Below the pieces are notes generated by a model that saw only the letters and a program-made list of their open reading frames with translations, had not been told where the DNA came from and did no database searches. A stretch of 64,000 nt of DNA from Arvicola amphibius (taxonomy: Eukaryota; Chordata; Mammalia; Rodentia; Cricetidae). Positions 34,117 to 46,959 of this stretch are shown here, piece by piece; position 1 is the stretch's first letter; each line of letters begins with the position of its first letter. Where the stretch lies: the NCBI RefSeq assembly GCF_903992535.2, contig NC_052054.1:53583719-53647718 (forward strand), given 5' to 3'. The position numbers were made by a program, and so were the translations under genes.

Positions 34117-35566
34117 GCTATTTTTTACAAATCAGCTAATAAGACAAATTCCTAATTCCTCTTCTCTCTCTCCCCATCTCTTGCACCTGAGTTGGTTGCT
34201 TACAAAGTCAGGCTCAGGATTATTCACTGTGATTCCTTGTTTTACTTCTGTCTCCCAACACTAATAAACAGCACGGCAACAACCCGCTGCTTCTTCCGTC
34301 AGCATGGTGCGCACAGAGCACACAGAGCACAGTCAGCCTGAACTGCAGCAGCGGACACCGTGCTCAGCGGACGCTGCATCCATGAAACATCGAGTTATCC
34401 CCCCACCTCTCCCTTGTTTAAACTCCTGGCCGATGACCTCGAGAGACCATTCTCCCTTCTTACGGGAAGAGGTGATTCCCAGGAGATGCTAACTGGGAAG
34501 GGAGGAGACGCGAGGAAAAAGCTCTACACCCTGACATACCTTTTCAAAAGTGTTTTAAACTACTTTAATAAAGCACCCATCCACAACCAATTTAAAATTC
34601 CAGCTTCATTCCTGGTAAGATGTGGAATCCTTCTCCAGATCATTACTTCCAAAGAAAACCCATGAGGTGTCCTGTCCCCCAGGACGCTCAAGTTCCCTGC
34701 CTGCCTGAAGCTATCTGCTTAGAAGGCTGTCAGGAGAACAGGACATCAGGGCTGGTGGGTGAGAACGGTCCCTAGTTTAGGAGAGGTTCCAGCTGCCTCT
34801 TCTGCCTCGAGCCTGACTCCAGAGACATGGGACGCCACAGACCTCCGCAAGCCCATCCTGACCTAAGGGCACTAACTGGAGCTTAGTTAGAAGAAAGACA
34901 CCCAGGAGTAAAGAGAGAAGGATTACTCAGCAAAGCGCTGCATGTGATAAAGCCGGGTGCAGTCAAGCAGCAGCATGCAGTGGTCTGGAAAGTACATTTC
35001 TTCACCAACTTTTTCAGACTGAGAACTTCCCAAGGCTTTTCGGGAAGCCACTCTTGATACCAAGGTCCCCTCGCTCCTGCTTAGCCCCTGAGCCTCTGCC
35101 CCACTTTATCTCGCTGTCCCTGTCAGGCTGCCCTGCAAGGCAGCTAGGACTACAGCTTGTCTTCGTATCCCGAGTGCGCAGCACTGGGTCTAAGAGTTCA
35201 GTGTTCGGGAATATTTGTTACTTTTGTTTAAGTAAACCTAGGAGCTTTTTCCTCCTGCGATACAATGAGTGACACACTGCACTTGTGATTGAAAGGCTGA
35301 ACTTGAATGTAATCAGGCTTCCAGAGTTCATTTCCAGTTTCAGGAAATTCAGGTGAGAGAGGAACATGATGCCACAAGAAAACAGATACATCCAGAATGT
35401 GGGGCACTCTGCAGGACAACTCACCTGGTTACTAGTCAATGGTGTGACAAAGAAGGGGGGAACTGTTCTTGATTAGAAGACGTACAATATCCCACAACAA
35501 AACTAGCCTTTGATTAATCCTTTGTCTTTAAACAGTTGTGATTTTAAAAACATTAGAGTACTTCTA

Positions 35567-35718
35567 GGCCAGGTACAGTGGTACGGGCCTTTTATCCCAG
35601 CACTCGAGAGTCAGAGGGAGGTCAATCTCTGAGTTTGAGGCCAACCTGGCCTAATGACTTCCAGGACAGCCAGAGCTACATAGTGAGACTGTGTCAAAAA
35701 CACAAAACAACAAAAAAT
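35567..35718 (+). mobile_element. B1 SINE, left arm of an inverted pair
   Basis: tatcccagcactcgagagtc, tttgaggccaacctggccta and ccaggacagccagagctaca identify a sense B1. The next element starts only about 5 bases further on. Confidence 0.9.
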
Positions 35719-35722
35719 TAGA

Positions 35723-35874
35723 TTACTTCTTGAGACAGGGTCTCATTATCTAGTCCTGGGTATCCTGGAAGTCACTAATGTAGACCACAGACCATGCTGG
35801 CCTTGAACTCAGAGATCCACTTGCCTCTGCTTCCTGCATGCTGGACCAAAGGCATGTGTCACCACATCTAGCCC
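35723..35874 (-). mobile_element. B1 SINE, right arm of an inverted pair
   Basis: cttgagacagggtctcatta, catgctggccttgaactcag and aaaggcatgtgtcaccacat identify an inverted B1. Confidence 0.9.
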
Positions 35875-37088
35875 AAATTTGACATTTAAAAAAAACATTA
35901 TACATTAGTATTAAATTATACCAATAAAAAAGTAACTATGGCCAGTTATGTAATGGCAATGTAACCATTAAAAAAAATACAACCATGTTTTTTCAAGGTG
36001 TACATATAGAGGGTAAAGTAACTCCGGAGATGTTTACTTTAAACTAAAACAAAAGGGGCAAACTCTAGACAGCTGCTTGAGTTTACGTTCTGTTTGAATG
36101 TTTCGAGGAAGCTGAGAAATACTCATGCACAGGTAAGCGCACTCTTTCGAAGCTGACCACATACTCTTTTTATCAGTGGGGAGATTAAGATCAGCAAGGA
36201 GCTCATACTGTGACACCTTGCTTCTGAGACCTGCAACCACAGAGCCAGTCAGAGGCAGAGTTAGCACTGGGAGACGGGTGAACTGCTAAAAAAAAAAAAA
36301 AAAAGGTCATTATAAAATGGCACAGCATTTGCTTCAGGGCCAGCTCACTAGACAAACCATAAAAACCAAACTTTCTTTTCTGTCTCTACTACAAATTTTT
36401 CACAAGGACACGCCATTTTACACAATGTCAGGTAAACAGTGACTCTTCAAAAGCTGTCTGCTATTTCTTCTGCAGAAGTCTGGCAGGAAAGACAGCAATT
36501 AGGCCCTGGTCCCTTCAGGCAAGCCTAAAAAAGAAATGTTGTAGCAACAGCAAAGGAGACTCTGCAGGACAAGAGGGGTCAGGAAGGTTCTTTAGGCAGA
36601 GCTTCATGCTTCGCAGGCTGATTATCTGAATTCTTCTTAAAGACAAGTGCTACTTAATTTTTTTTTTTAAAGCCTGAGGAAACCACATAAAAGGGCTGGC
36701 TTCTCACACACCTTACGCCTTTTGTTGGGGGTGGGGAAAATGCTTCCTTTAAAAGATTATAAAATAAACATTACAAAAGTAGAAAAATCCCAGACTAAGG
36801 CTATCCCATCTTCATGTTAATCAGTGTGTGCTCATTCCTAAGTTTCTTTCTCCTCTGCAACCCACTGATGAAACAAAACTCCAAACTGCATATGGTTTGT
36901 GGGGCTTGGCATTTGTAGGTCAGAAGTGGAAAACCCTTTAAGGTCCCAAAGAAAGCAATATTCTACCTTAGCCAGCCACAGTACAAATGCATGGATGTGA
37001 GTAACTGTATCTAAGACTTAACCCCAGCCTTATGGAAGGCAAATATTTAGAAAATGTTGAAGACTCATGACACTAAACTAGGATCCAG

Positions 37089-37233
37089 CCCGGCGGTGGT
37101 GGCGCAGGCCTTTAATCCCAGCCCTCGGGAGGCAGAGGCAGGCGGATCTCTGTGAGTTCAAGGCCAGCCTGGTCTACAAGAGCTAGTTCCAGGACAGGCT
37201 CTAAAGCTGCAGAGAAACCCTGTCTCGAAAAAC

Positions 37234-37266
<33 letters not shown>

Positions 37267-37282
37267 CAAAAAACAAAAAAAC
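37089..37282 (+). mobile_element. B1 SINE, cricetid-type, with exact target-site duplication
   Basis: A nearly consensus B1 with a long A tail is flanked by identical 11-bp copies of ctaggatccag at 37078-37088 and 37283-37293. This indicates a recent, complete insertion. Confidence 0.97.
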
Positions 37283-37359
37283 CTAGGATCCAGATTACTT
37301 TAAGGAAGTCACACTATTTATTATAATTTTAGTAAGAATGCCATTAAAATGTCTAAATC

Positions 37360-37500
37360 AGACATGGTGGTGCATACCTGTAATTCTTGTACTCAGGAGT
37401 TAAGAGGCAGAAGGACTGAAAATTTAAGTGTCTACTTGATGAGATCCTGTAACCAACCAACCAACCAGTGTGTACGTGTGTGCGCGTGTGTGTAAAAACA
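37360..37500 (+). mobile_element. Diverged B1-type SINE with AACC and TG-rich tail
   Basis: catggtggtgcatacctgta and gatgagatcctgtaaccaac are B1-like. The tail contains (AACC)n and a (TG)n-rich stretch at 37470-37492. Confidence 0.6.
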
Positions 37501-39244
37501 ACAACAAAACTCTGTCTCATGAAAACATAACATCACACACAAGTCAAGACTGCTCTCCGCTCTCTAGCCAGTGAGCAGGAGTCTGTGCAATCCTTGAGAA
37601 AGAATGTAATGATTTTGGTGGCGAGGTGAGGAAAAGGAAGCAATGCTTTTGTCAAAGGACCATGGAGTTCTGTCCCTCAGAAATCTCAGAGGGGTCTTTG
37701 ATATAAATATATCTGAATCCAAATTCCCACAGAAATGTATGTATGAGAAAGCCTTTTTACTGGTTTATTAACTAAATTCCTATCAGAGATATTTAAAGAC
37801 AAGTGCTACTTTAATCGTTTTAAAAAAAGAAAAAAAGCTGAGCAAACCACACTCAAAAGCAGATACCCACCTATTTAATGCCGCCTGCAAAGAGAAGGGG
37901 CGTTTGAAGATTACGAAACAATAATCCTAAAAGAGAAGTTCTGCTCTGACAAAGTATTACCTAACTAATGCTTCTGCTTCCTCCTAACCCTTCCATAAAG
38001 ACAGAGTATTTGCTTCTCTCATCATCTCTGACTTATGAATCCAATAAAGTGCAACAGGCTACCTGTAACAGCTCAGAAGAAACAAGAGACCAAGAACTCT
38101 CCCTGAAACTGAACCCAACTACCAAACTCCCCGTGGCTTATCTTAAACCCACAGGAAGAAGGTACCAGAAAATAATACGGCCCTTTTGCTTAACTGTGCA
38201 TGACCTCCCCTCAATTCTTAATTCAGATGTTACCAGTGAGAAATGGAGACAGAAGGCAAGTTATAGTACATGTTCAAGGTCCTCCTGAAGGTACCAAGTT
38301 CATACTGCAGTCTAGGTCAAATTCCAAAGCCCAAATTCTTCACCACTATCTGACCTCAAAGCAAAAGGACTTCCCCAGTCCAAAGGCACCAGACACCAAA
38401 GGGGCGCTGGAACCCAAGGCTCATGCCACTTCATCTCTCACTGTCAATGCCACGCGAGGAAGGAAAGAGGTGTCCTTTCCACCTACCAGGCAGGGTGCCG
38501 TCCCTCCCTCCTTGGCTGTAGTGTGAGCTCACTCAACTTCACTGGTCTGCTTAGCATGGGGATGTAGCCTCCTCCTTCATGTCCTAACTGCAGCAAAAGG
38601 ACTTGAAGGAGGTGTGACTGAACAAAGACCGAACACAATAGCAAAACACCATCTTTCTATTCCTGGTCCCTTTCCCCCAAACCTCTAGTGACCCAACTTC
38701 CATGAACTACCTAGTAGTGTCTGCCCTTGCTTCTTCTGCCCAGGCCACCAGCCGAAACCACAGCAGAGCCACAAGAGAACATGGGTCAGTGTGCGCATGA
38801 CTGTGTTGGAGTGTGTGAAGACAGACCATTCAATTGAAAACTGTTGACCAGGAAGCTCAGATTCCTTTGCTCTTTATTTCCAAACCACCAGACAGCACTC
38901 ACAGCAACAAGACTAAGACACACCTGCCCAGCGTCCACAGGCTAGAAGGCCTCCCTGCTCAGGAAGCAACTGAGAAGCCCTCAGCAGGCAGCAGACAGAG
39001 AGACTGACCATCTGCATCCATCCCTGTTCTGCAAAATATGGAAGAAACTCTTGGTAACCTCTCCTGGACTCTTCCTCCACTCTCCACTCTCACCTGCAGC
39101 TAGCTCCCTCTTCTGTCACTTATTTAACAAATATCTGAATGTCATCCAAATCCCGGGCTCCTTTTTAGGGACTAGAAATACAGGGCAAAATAAAGTTAAG
39201 ATCTCTCACATCATGAAGTCCGTCCACCTTCTTCACCTAAAGAT

Positions 39245-39480
39245 CCTGCAGTCAGGGTTACTATTGCTGCAAAGAAACATCACGACTAAAAGCAACTCGG
39301 GGAGGAAAGGGTTTACGTGGCTCACACTCCCACAGCACTGGTCACCACAGAAGTCAGGACAGGAGCTCAGACAGGGCAGGAACCTGGAGGCAGGAGCTGA
39401 TACGGAGGCCATGAAGGGGTGCTGTTTCCTAGCTCACTTCTCATGGCTTGGGTATACAAACTTGGACTTTTCTCACCAAG
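39245..39480 (+). mobile_element. Rodent interspersed repeat, unnamed, copy 1
   Basis: The block ggaggaaagggtttacgtgg, gggcaggaacctggaggcag and gagctgatacggaggccatg recurs at 55430-55810 and is a sequence I recognise as common in rodent genomes. I cannot name the family with certainty. Confidence 0.6.
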
Positions 39481-39502
39481 TCAGTGAAATAATTTATCTC
39501 CT

Positions 39503-39620
39503 AGAACATTCTCAAAATATCAGTTGGGTTTATGAAGAACATGGATCTCCTTCACTGGGGTCTTGGAGAACATGGAACCCCACTGTTGGGTTCAGAGAAC
39601 ATGGTTGTCCACTGCTCACA
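39503..39620. repeat. Decayed minisatellite, about four units of 29-33 bp
   Basis: agaacat(gg/tc) starts units at 39503, 39536, 39567 and 39596, followed by a related ca(c)tg-ttgggtt block in most units. Confidence 0.6.
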
Positions 39621-40507
39621 CTATTTTATGACTTTCTCCTAAGTCTGTATATAATCCAGATGCCAGGATCTTGGCACCAGCAATTGCTGCAACCTATCCG
39701 ACAACTTTAGCTATTTTCACCCAAGGATATTATTTTCCTCTATCACTTCTAAATCTAGCTAACAGAGAAGAAAACCTTCCAGGTTCTTTATTTTTTTAGA
39801 CTAGGGAAAGAAACTCTTATGTCAACTATGAAGGAACAACTGAAAATAACTGGCATCAAGCAAAAGAGGAAGCTACTTGCTGTAAAGCCCAGTTGTAACC
39901 AACGCATGGCTCAATCCCTTTCCTCCCCTCCACTCTGACAGCTGAGATAATTTACTTCTTAGGGAAACAGACATATGAATGACAGTTACTTTGAGACAAC
40001 TTCACATTTCCCACGAAGATCACAGGCCATGTATTTTTTTGTCTTTCTGAAGGAAGAGTGTGATTTCAGGACAGATGAAGAACCCCATAAGCAAAGGCCT
40101 AAGGACAGAAATGTGATAAAGCTCACTGCAGGGAAAAGGTAAGCTTTTCCAATGCTGGAGGAGGAGCCACGCCACTGACCCCAGGAGTCACGCCGGGGCT
40201 GGTCAGTCTTGAGCCTGGGACAATGTGGGACAGATGGAGAAGGTCAGCAAACCAAAAAGGGGGGCTTGCTCGTGCAAATGGGCGTCCCTAAAAATCAATC
40301 TGCCAAAGTATTTTCTTACTCACAAAATACCTTGTAGCTCCAACCCAGTCACCAGTGACCCAGAAATCAAGAGAAGAGGCCAGCGCACAAGTTCATCAGA
40401 GAAGGCTCCACAGACATGCAGGGCTCTTCCATGTCTGCCCTGCCCCTTCCCAAGGGCTAGCCCGGAGTTCCATCAGAGCCCTCCCAACATCAGATGCTAA
40501 AAAGAGA

Positions 40508-40685
40508 TCCTACGGCTGGCAAGATGGCTCAGTGGGTACAGGCACTGGCTGCCAAGCCCGACAAACTCAGATCCCTGGGACCCAGAGGGACCCAGAGGGG
40601 AGGAAAAGAGGCAACTGCCCAACTGTCCTCTGACCTGTCAGCATTCACACACATGTGCATGCACACACGAACACAAAGTAGTGAG
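40508..40685 (+). mobile_element. B2/B3-type SINE, sense copy
   Basis: The head ctggcaagatggctcagtgg is tRNA-like. The tail is rich in ACACA with cacacacatgtgcatgcaca. Confidence 0.78.
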
Positions 40686-41617
40686 GCATATTCTGGTAGG
40701 TTTCCGAGCATGCTCCAGTCCTCGGAGACATCCAAGAGAGCCAGAGAACTGGGGTAGACAAACCACACCCACCTCAACTTAGACTGCTTGTGCCTCCTTC
40801 CTCTGACACTCAAGCGGGGTGGGGGGGGGCAGGGGAGACACTTCCAATCTTGTTAAAGCGATCTTATGTCCAAGCTTCTAAAGAATGCCCAAGCGAGAGC
40901 GACAGCTCACAGGTGTCCCTGCTCTCCCAGACATCAGGCAATGTGAGACACTGAATCTGTGCCTTCTGCTGCTGCCACTCTTGCTCAGAGAAAGCAAGTA
41001 AGACATACGGACCCACATGAGATCTGAGGTAACTGGGTATGTAAGATTCTTTCAGCAACAGGAGGGGAGACAAGGAGCCTCTTAGGCTCCCCCTTAGTGT
41101 GTGGGAGCAGGCAGGGAGTGAGAGAGGCAAGGGGGAACAACAGAGTAATATAGAATCAAAAAATGTTAGAAGGAGATGTTAAAAGGAAAAACCTGGTGGG
41201 GTTAAAGCTCAGCTCAATCAAACCCACATAGTGATTCTCTGGGGACAGGCTCTGGTGTGATTCCTAGGGACACCACTCTGAAGGAGCTTCATCTCCGTTC
41301 CCCAGCCACTTGGCACTAAGCAGACTTCACAGGACAGCCTCTCGAACAGAAGACCATGAGCACCTGCTGATCTCCCAGCATCTAGCTGCAAGGCCAACAC
41401 AGAGCAGGTGATTTACTCCCTAAACTGCATCAGGTGCCCCCTCCCCCCAGCAAAGACAGGCCTGCGTGAAACCTTCGGTGAGATTCTGGGGACCTCTTCC
41501 CAATTGTACCCTGGGCACTGCCTGCCTGAAAGCACTGAGAGGTAAGTCAGGAGTGACAAACCTCCACCTCCATCTTTCTCCCCCACATACTGTGAAACTG
41601 ACCATAAGGTGCCGGCA

Positions 41618-41692
41618 TTTGTCTATTTTTGAGACAGTTTTGTTCTGTAGCCTTGGTTGGTCTGGAACCTGATGTGCAGACTGCTGAGTCCA
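41618..41692 (-). mobile_element. B1 SINE fragment, antisense
   Basis: tttttgagacagttttgttc and tgtagccttggttggtctgg mark the 3' end of an inverted B1. Confidence 0.6.
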
Positions 41693-42449
41693 GTAACTCT
41701 GCTGTTAGACTATCGTAATTAGCAGAACCCTAGCCTCTCCACACTGCGCTTTACTGACACCACCTCTTCTCATTTGTTTCTGTGGCCAACAAAATGCCCA
41801 GTGTCCCCTTGGGGCAAAGCTGTAGCCCGAGAGTCACTGGCTCTGGACCCCAAATAGCCTCTGTTAAGATCCCGACAGAAGGAAGACCTGTACCTCAAAC
41901 CAGTCAGCTTTTGGTGTGAATAAAGGACCTTCACGAACATGAGTAAACTGAGGTTGCTGTCTGGGCAGGGCTGTGGTGGGAGAGGAGAATGGAGAGCCAA
42001 GACAGGAGAAAACTTGGCAGATCCCGTTCAGATCTGATGTTGCCTCTGACCCTAGCTATGGGGAAGATTGGACTCCAAGACTGTCTGAATCAGACTAGAA
42101 ACTCGACACTCGAAACGTCATACCTACCAAACACCCGAAGCCAGACGGTCAAACTGCACCCCAGAAATGAGACGAAGCTGGGAACCCCAGCATTTCTGCT
42201 GAGGCAGGTCTTTAGGGGACCCGGGCAAGCAGCTTGGTGCCTCACACAGAAAGACCAAGTTTGCAGTACCCTCCCCCCCAGGTAAAGAGACTCTGCTGGC
42301 AGCCTTGTAAGGACTCTACATCACATCTACACCCATCAATTATTAGCCGAGATCTGACTGATACACAAAGGGTTAAGGCATTCCTGCCCTCGGATGCTGC
42401 CCATCAAGCTGGAGGAGAAGAGGTTAATGACACACTCATCACCTAATAG

Positions 42450-42655
42450 TAGCAGCTGAAGTTTATGAGAAGGTTATAATTTGCCAGGCTTTATGCCACG
42501 CACTTTATAACCATGATCTTCTTTTAATCCTCCCATCAACCTCCTAATATAGGAGTTAGCTCTAGCCCTGTGCTATTTAAAGGGGGGAGGGTGTCAAAGA
42601 GACTGACTTGTCCAAGGTCACAGCTGATAAGCGACACTTTAATTCCACGCCAATG
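42450..42655 (+). mobile_element. MIR SINE
   Basis: gccaggctttatgccacgca, cttttaatcctcccatcaac and cttgtccaaggtcacagctg follow MIR order almost end to end. This is an ancient mammalian insertion. Confidence 0.85.
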
Positions 42656-42780
42656 GCCACTGTGCAGCATTACATAAGAGACATCAAAGCTGACAGTGCA
42701 AATGACTGAGAGCTGAGGCTGGACCTCAAAGCAAAGCTAAAGGTTACGACTGGCAGAGAAGTAAATGTGTTTCTGTGAAT

Positions 42781-42872
42781 CCGGGTGTAGTGGATCACGC
42801 CTGCAGTCTCCACTCCTGAGAGGCAGAGGCAGGTGGGTCTCTATGAAGTTGGTGGCCAACCTGGTCCTCACC
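42781..42872 (+). mobile_element. B1 SINE fragment
   Basis: ccgggtgtagtggatcacgc and ctgagaggcagaggcaggtg are the 5' half of a B1; the 3' half is absent. Confidence 0.72.
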
Positions 42873-43159
42873 TCCTCGGGACTTCCACATTTTATGAGGT
42901 CAGGCCCACGTGAATCCCAACTTTGGCCCTAGGTTTGGGTTTTACTTTGTCCAGCATTTTGATTCTACCATTTACTTCTAAGAGGTCTGTACTGGAGCTT
43001 CAGGAGCTGACGTACACCCTGTACTGTATGTATAATCAATCTATTCCGGATGTTGCCTTGTGAATTATATTCTGAACTGTGCCTTCTGTCATGGCCTTAA
43101 GGATGACCAAAGAAGTCCTTGGTTTGACATGATGATACCTGATGCCTCTGTGACACAAA

Positions 43160-43257
43160 CAGCAAGCAGCCAGCAAGGCAACCGTGAGCAAGGACCATGA
43201 GCAAGGAGCTCCCCAGCAAGCAGCCAGCAAGGCAACTGTGAGCAAGGAGCTCCCCAG
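43160..43257. repeat. Imperfect tandem duplication, 54-bp unit
   Basis: cagcaagcagccagcaaggc starts at 43160 and again at 43214. The second unit lacks an internal gagcaaggacc-type segment, so gagcaagga is itself repeated inside the first unit. Confidence 0.9.
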
Positions 43258-44062
43258 TCAAAGAATGACGAGCATCCAGATGAACTGCTGTTTCTCACAG
43301 GCAACTCCTAGTTTTTCAGGCAGAGCAAGGGCACACAGCCTAGCTTCCAAAATACTAATGGCCATTACACCAGTTTGGTGATTCATTAAGCAGTACAGGA
43401 TGTGCCCAATTATATACTCTATTTTTTTCCAATCCAATTTCATAAACCCAATTTCACAAGAACATAGATTCTCTATCCAAACAAAACAATCCAACTTTAA
43501 CAATTAAAACACTGGTTATCCTCAAAACTCCTTTTAGAAGTGAAAATACGAATAAAACATTTCAAAAGGCATTTTAATCTTTTTGGTTGCCATTCATTTG
43601 AACATCCAAGAAGTGCCTACATTTTAGACAATGGGGAAGACTATAGGCACAGAGTACTAGGGTCACCACATGATAAGGGTATCCACGTAGGCCTGAATCA
43701 AATAAAACTACTATGTCAACTAAAAACATTTACAACATTGACTTGGCTCTCCTTTACTCCCGCCCAGATTAAAAACTACAACTTGAAGTCTTTTAGTAGT
43801 AAGCTGCCTGTAGCAGCTGCTATTGACTGAGAGGAAGAAAAATGTTATTACTAGAAACCAATTATGTGTTCTTTCCACAATAAATAACGCCTTGATGTTC
43901 TCATCCTCAGACTCAGAGAGAAATGTGGCTTCCTACCGTAAATAACCCCAGTTCACCAAAAGAACACCATACTTTGATGTGACTCCTCGTGTCCAGGCCC
44001 TGCCCATGGCAGGGGAGAGGCACACAAGAGAAATGTCTTGCACAAAGCGGGTAAATTTAGGG

Positions 44063-44084
44063 TTTTTTTTTTTTTTTTTTTTTT
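44063..44084. repeat. T22 homopolymer
   Basis: Uninterrupted run of 22 T. Confidence 0.95.
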
Positions 44085-44238
44085 GGAAAAATCTCTGTAT
44101 CCTGCACAGAGTAAAATGATGTCATTACCAACATATTTTCCTTCTGAAGAAATTCTCCTTTTTAAGGAAAAGGTTAAAACAACAACAACTACTACTACTA
44201 TCTACTATTAAGTTGTTAAGGACAAATACTCCTTATAT

Positions 44239-44263
44239 AAAAATAAATAAATAAATAAATAAA
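44239..44263. repeat. (AAAT)n microsatellite
   Basis: About six AAAT units, with an (ACA/ACT)n stretch about 45 bases upstream. Confidence 0.92.
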
Positions 44264-44851
44264 CACCATGAAACCCAGGCCTTTAAGGCAGGCATACACA
44301 GTGACCAGCATATTTCTGAGTTTCCAAATTCAAGAGTGGCCTGTTTTTCTGACCCAAAAATTATAATCAAAGGCTTTATTAACTTAAAGGTCTAACAGAG
44401 TCCCCTGTTTAAAATGATTCCCAGCCAGCATGCATTATTTAACTAGACATGAAGAAAGACCCATGGAGGCTCCCCTTTGACACGAGGCAAGCTAGCCCCA
44501 CCCTGTAAATCTAGTCTGTAAGATCCTGGGCAAGCTTAGAAAACGCAGCCTGGAGAAGGCAGTCTGAGCTTGATCCACAGAAGACTCTTTGTTAGGCTCT
44601 GAAACCAAGCTTATGGGAAACCTAAGAGTAAGACACGCCAAATCAAAACTCCTAGGGACTATTAATCACACCTTCATGACTTCAGACATGGCAATACAGC
44701 GTATCCTTATGTAGGTCTCGTTCTTCATTCTTAATCAGGGGTATTAGCTTCCTACTGTAACAGACTACAGGAAGATTTGTCTCAAAAATGGGGCAAGTAT
44801 GTTTCTGCCCATTAATTATTTTTTAGTAATTAGGAGGAAAAAAAAAACTGG

Positions 44852-45028
44852 TCTGGCAAGATGGCTCAGCAGATACAGGCAGTTGTTGTCAAGAGTGCTG
44901 ACCTGAACTCAGTCTCTAGGACTTGACAGCAGAACCGACTTGTGCAGGCTGACTTCGGAAGTTACATTCACACCATGGCATACGCACCCACACACATACA
45001 CACAAAAATTCATCTTAAATTTTAACTT
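44852..45028 (+). mobile_element. B2/B3-type SINE, sense copy
   Basis: gtctggcaagatggctcagc is the tRNA-like head; the tail is cacacacatacacacaaaaa with A-rich sequence. Confidence 0.78.
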
Positions 45029-45802
45029 TTAAAAAAGATTTTCAATGCAAACAACTGAAAGTTTTATTATTCTTGAACACAAATAAACAGACGGCCACTA
45101 CGGAAATGAGATCAAATTATATTCTGTCCTCTACTTTCCATTTCTGAATGTTGAAGAATCTAAGAATCCAACCTTGTAACCAGAAAAGCAAAACTATTTT
45201 TATTGCATTTGTTTAGCATATTCCAATTGCTAAAAAATAGTACTAAAGAAGTGCTGTCCGCCCAGACATGAAGCACTGAACATTTCTTGGATGATTAAAC
45301 AAATGGGATGGAGCAATTAATCAATAAAGAAAACTCCGGTGTCGTTTCTTCATATCACGAACACCCTCAGTCAGAAAGCAAACCGACCATGATGCTATGC
45401 AGGCAGAACTTTCCTGCTGTGAAGAATTAGTATAGTTGCAGAATTTAATATTGGCCTCACACTTAGGACAGGTTCTACCTATCATGGACTAAGAATAGAA
45501 AAATAAGACGAAAACACATAAAGCAACTGTTTTTACATTGTACATCAATTGGGCAACGCAGAACCTGATTCCTAGAAGACAGGTGACAAATGAAGCAAGT
45601 CTTCTGTTGGCCAGAACTTACTGCAAGAAGAGGGACACAGAGTGTTCTCACATCAACCAGCAATTCCGCGTACAGCCTCAGAAGCTCAGCCATGTACAGA
45701 GTTGTAGCCAATGTTAACAGCAGCAGTGTTCACAACAATATTCATTCACAGTCAAAACGTGGAAACAGTGCAAATACCCACCAACTATAAAATGGATTTT
45801 TA

Positions 45803-46014
45803 AGAAAATGCGTGTGAGCATCTTGCCTGTTTGTATGCCTGTGCACGCACTGAGGGCAGGCCTGGTACTCGAAGAGGTCAGAAGAGGGCATCAGATCCCC
45901 CTGGAACAGGAGTCATAGGTGGTTCTGAGCCATCATAAGGGTGCTGGGAACTGGCCCCAGGTCTCTCTAAGAGCTACATGGACTCTTAACTGCTGAGCCA
46001 TTGTTCCAGTCCCC
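45803..46014 (-). mobile_element. B2/B3 SINE, antisense copy
   Basis: ggtcagaagagggcatcaga, gtgctgggaactggccccag and tgctgagccattgttccagt identify an inverted B2/B3. Confidence 0.88.
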
Positions 46015-46234
46015 AAATGGATTTTAAAGTATGCCTACATTTTAAAATTTTGCAAAAACTATACATGTTCAGATCCAGGAAAAGTCAGTAACTCCCAGAT
46101 AAAACAAATAAGGAAGATTATAGATACCTATCACAGAAGCATCAGAAAACAAACAAACTAGCGGAATGTGTAAGCTGAAAGGACAACAGAAGAGCATCCC
46201 TAAAGCTATCAAATTAGATATGTATATGAAGCAA

Positions 46235-46490
46235 AAAAGAAGATAACCGGGCATGTAACCCCCATGCTCAGGGGCACAGGGAGGAGGACCAGAGTGGGCC
46301 TGAGGCCAGCCTGTTCTGTAAAACAGGAAGCTGATAACTCGGCGCCAGGGGTGGCAGCCCCTGGCTATAATCCTAACACTCTACAAGTAGAGGCACAGTA
46401 ATCAGTAGGATGCATGCCAGACTTAGCCACATGGCACATTTAGGGCCAGCATGGGCTATAGGAGACCCTGTCTTGAAGAGACCAAAAGAA
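46235..46490 (+). mobile_element. Two adjacent diverged B1/B4-type SINE fragments
   Basis: The first (46235-46320) has tgaggccagcctgttctgta. The second (about 46340-46490) ends in ggagaccctgtcttgaagag. Confidence 0.55.
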
Positions 46491-46959
46491 AAAATGCTTA
46501 TCAAGTAGACAGAAAATACTACAACACAAAATTTAAACAAAGGAATGAAGAACTAGAAACATTCAATATAAGGGTAGTGAAACCTTTCCTCATTTTTAAT
46601 CTTTTGAAGATATAATGACTATTTAAAATAAAAATAATATAGTGACATAAGCTATAAAGCCACAGTAGAAAAAAAGGGAGAGAGCCACAGATATGGTCTC
46701 AGGGATCTCACACTCAGCTATCTGAAGCTTGTTAAAGACATGTAAACCTTGGAATAACCATTAAAAAAAATAGCAGAAATGTATCAAAAGCTGGGGCTCG
46801 GGGGTGGATAGCATGAATTCACTAAAATTAAATAAAACAAAAATAATTCAAAAGAAAGCAGGGAAGCGGGGAAGAGCACAGGAACAGACAAGAAGAGCAG
46901 CAAACCACTCCAACTACAGGGTATGAAGTACTGAACATGCAGCACCTCCAAGGAAGGCA

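Noticed and set aside
37440..37500. CRISPR-like repeats
   Set aside because: The AACC and TG repeats are tail microsatellites of a SINE with no spacer structure.
39051..39710. 219-codon plus-strand open frame
   Set aside because: It runs through a rodent interspersed repeat and a decayed tandem repeat, has no recognisable domain, and no splice or promoter context supports it.
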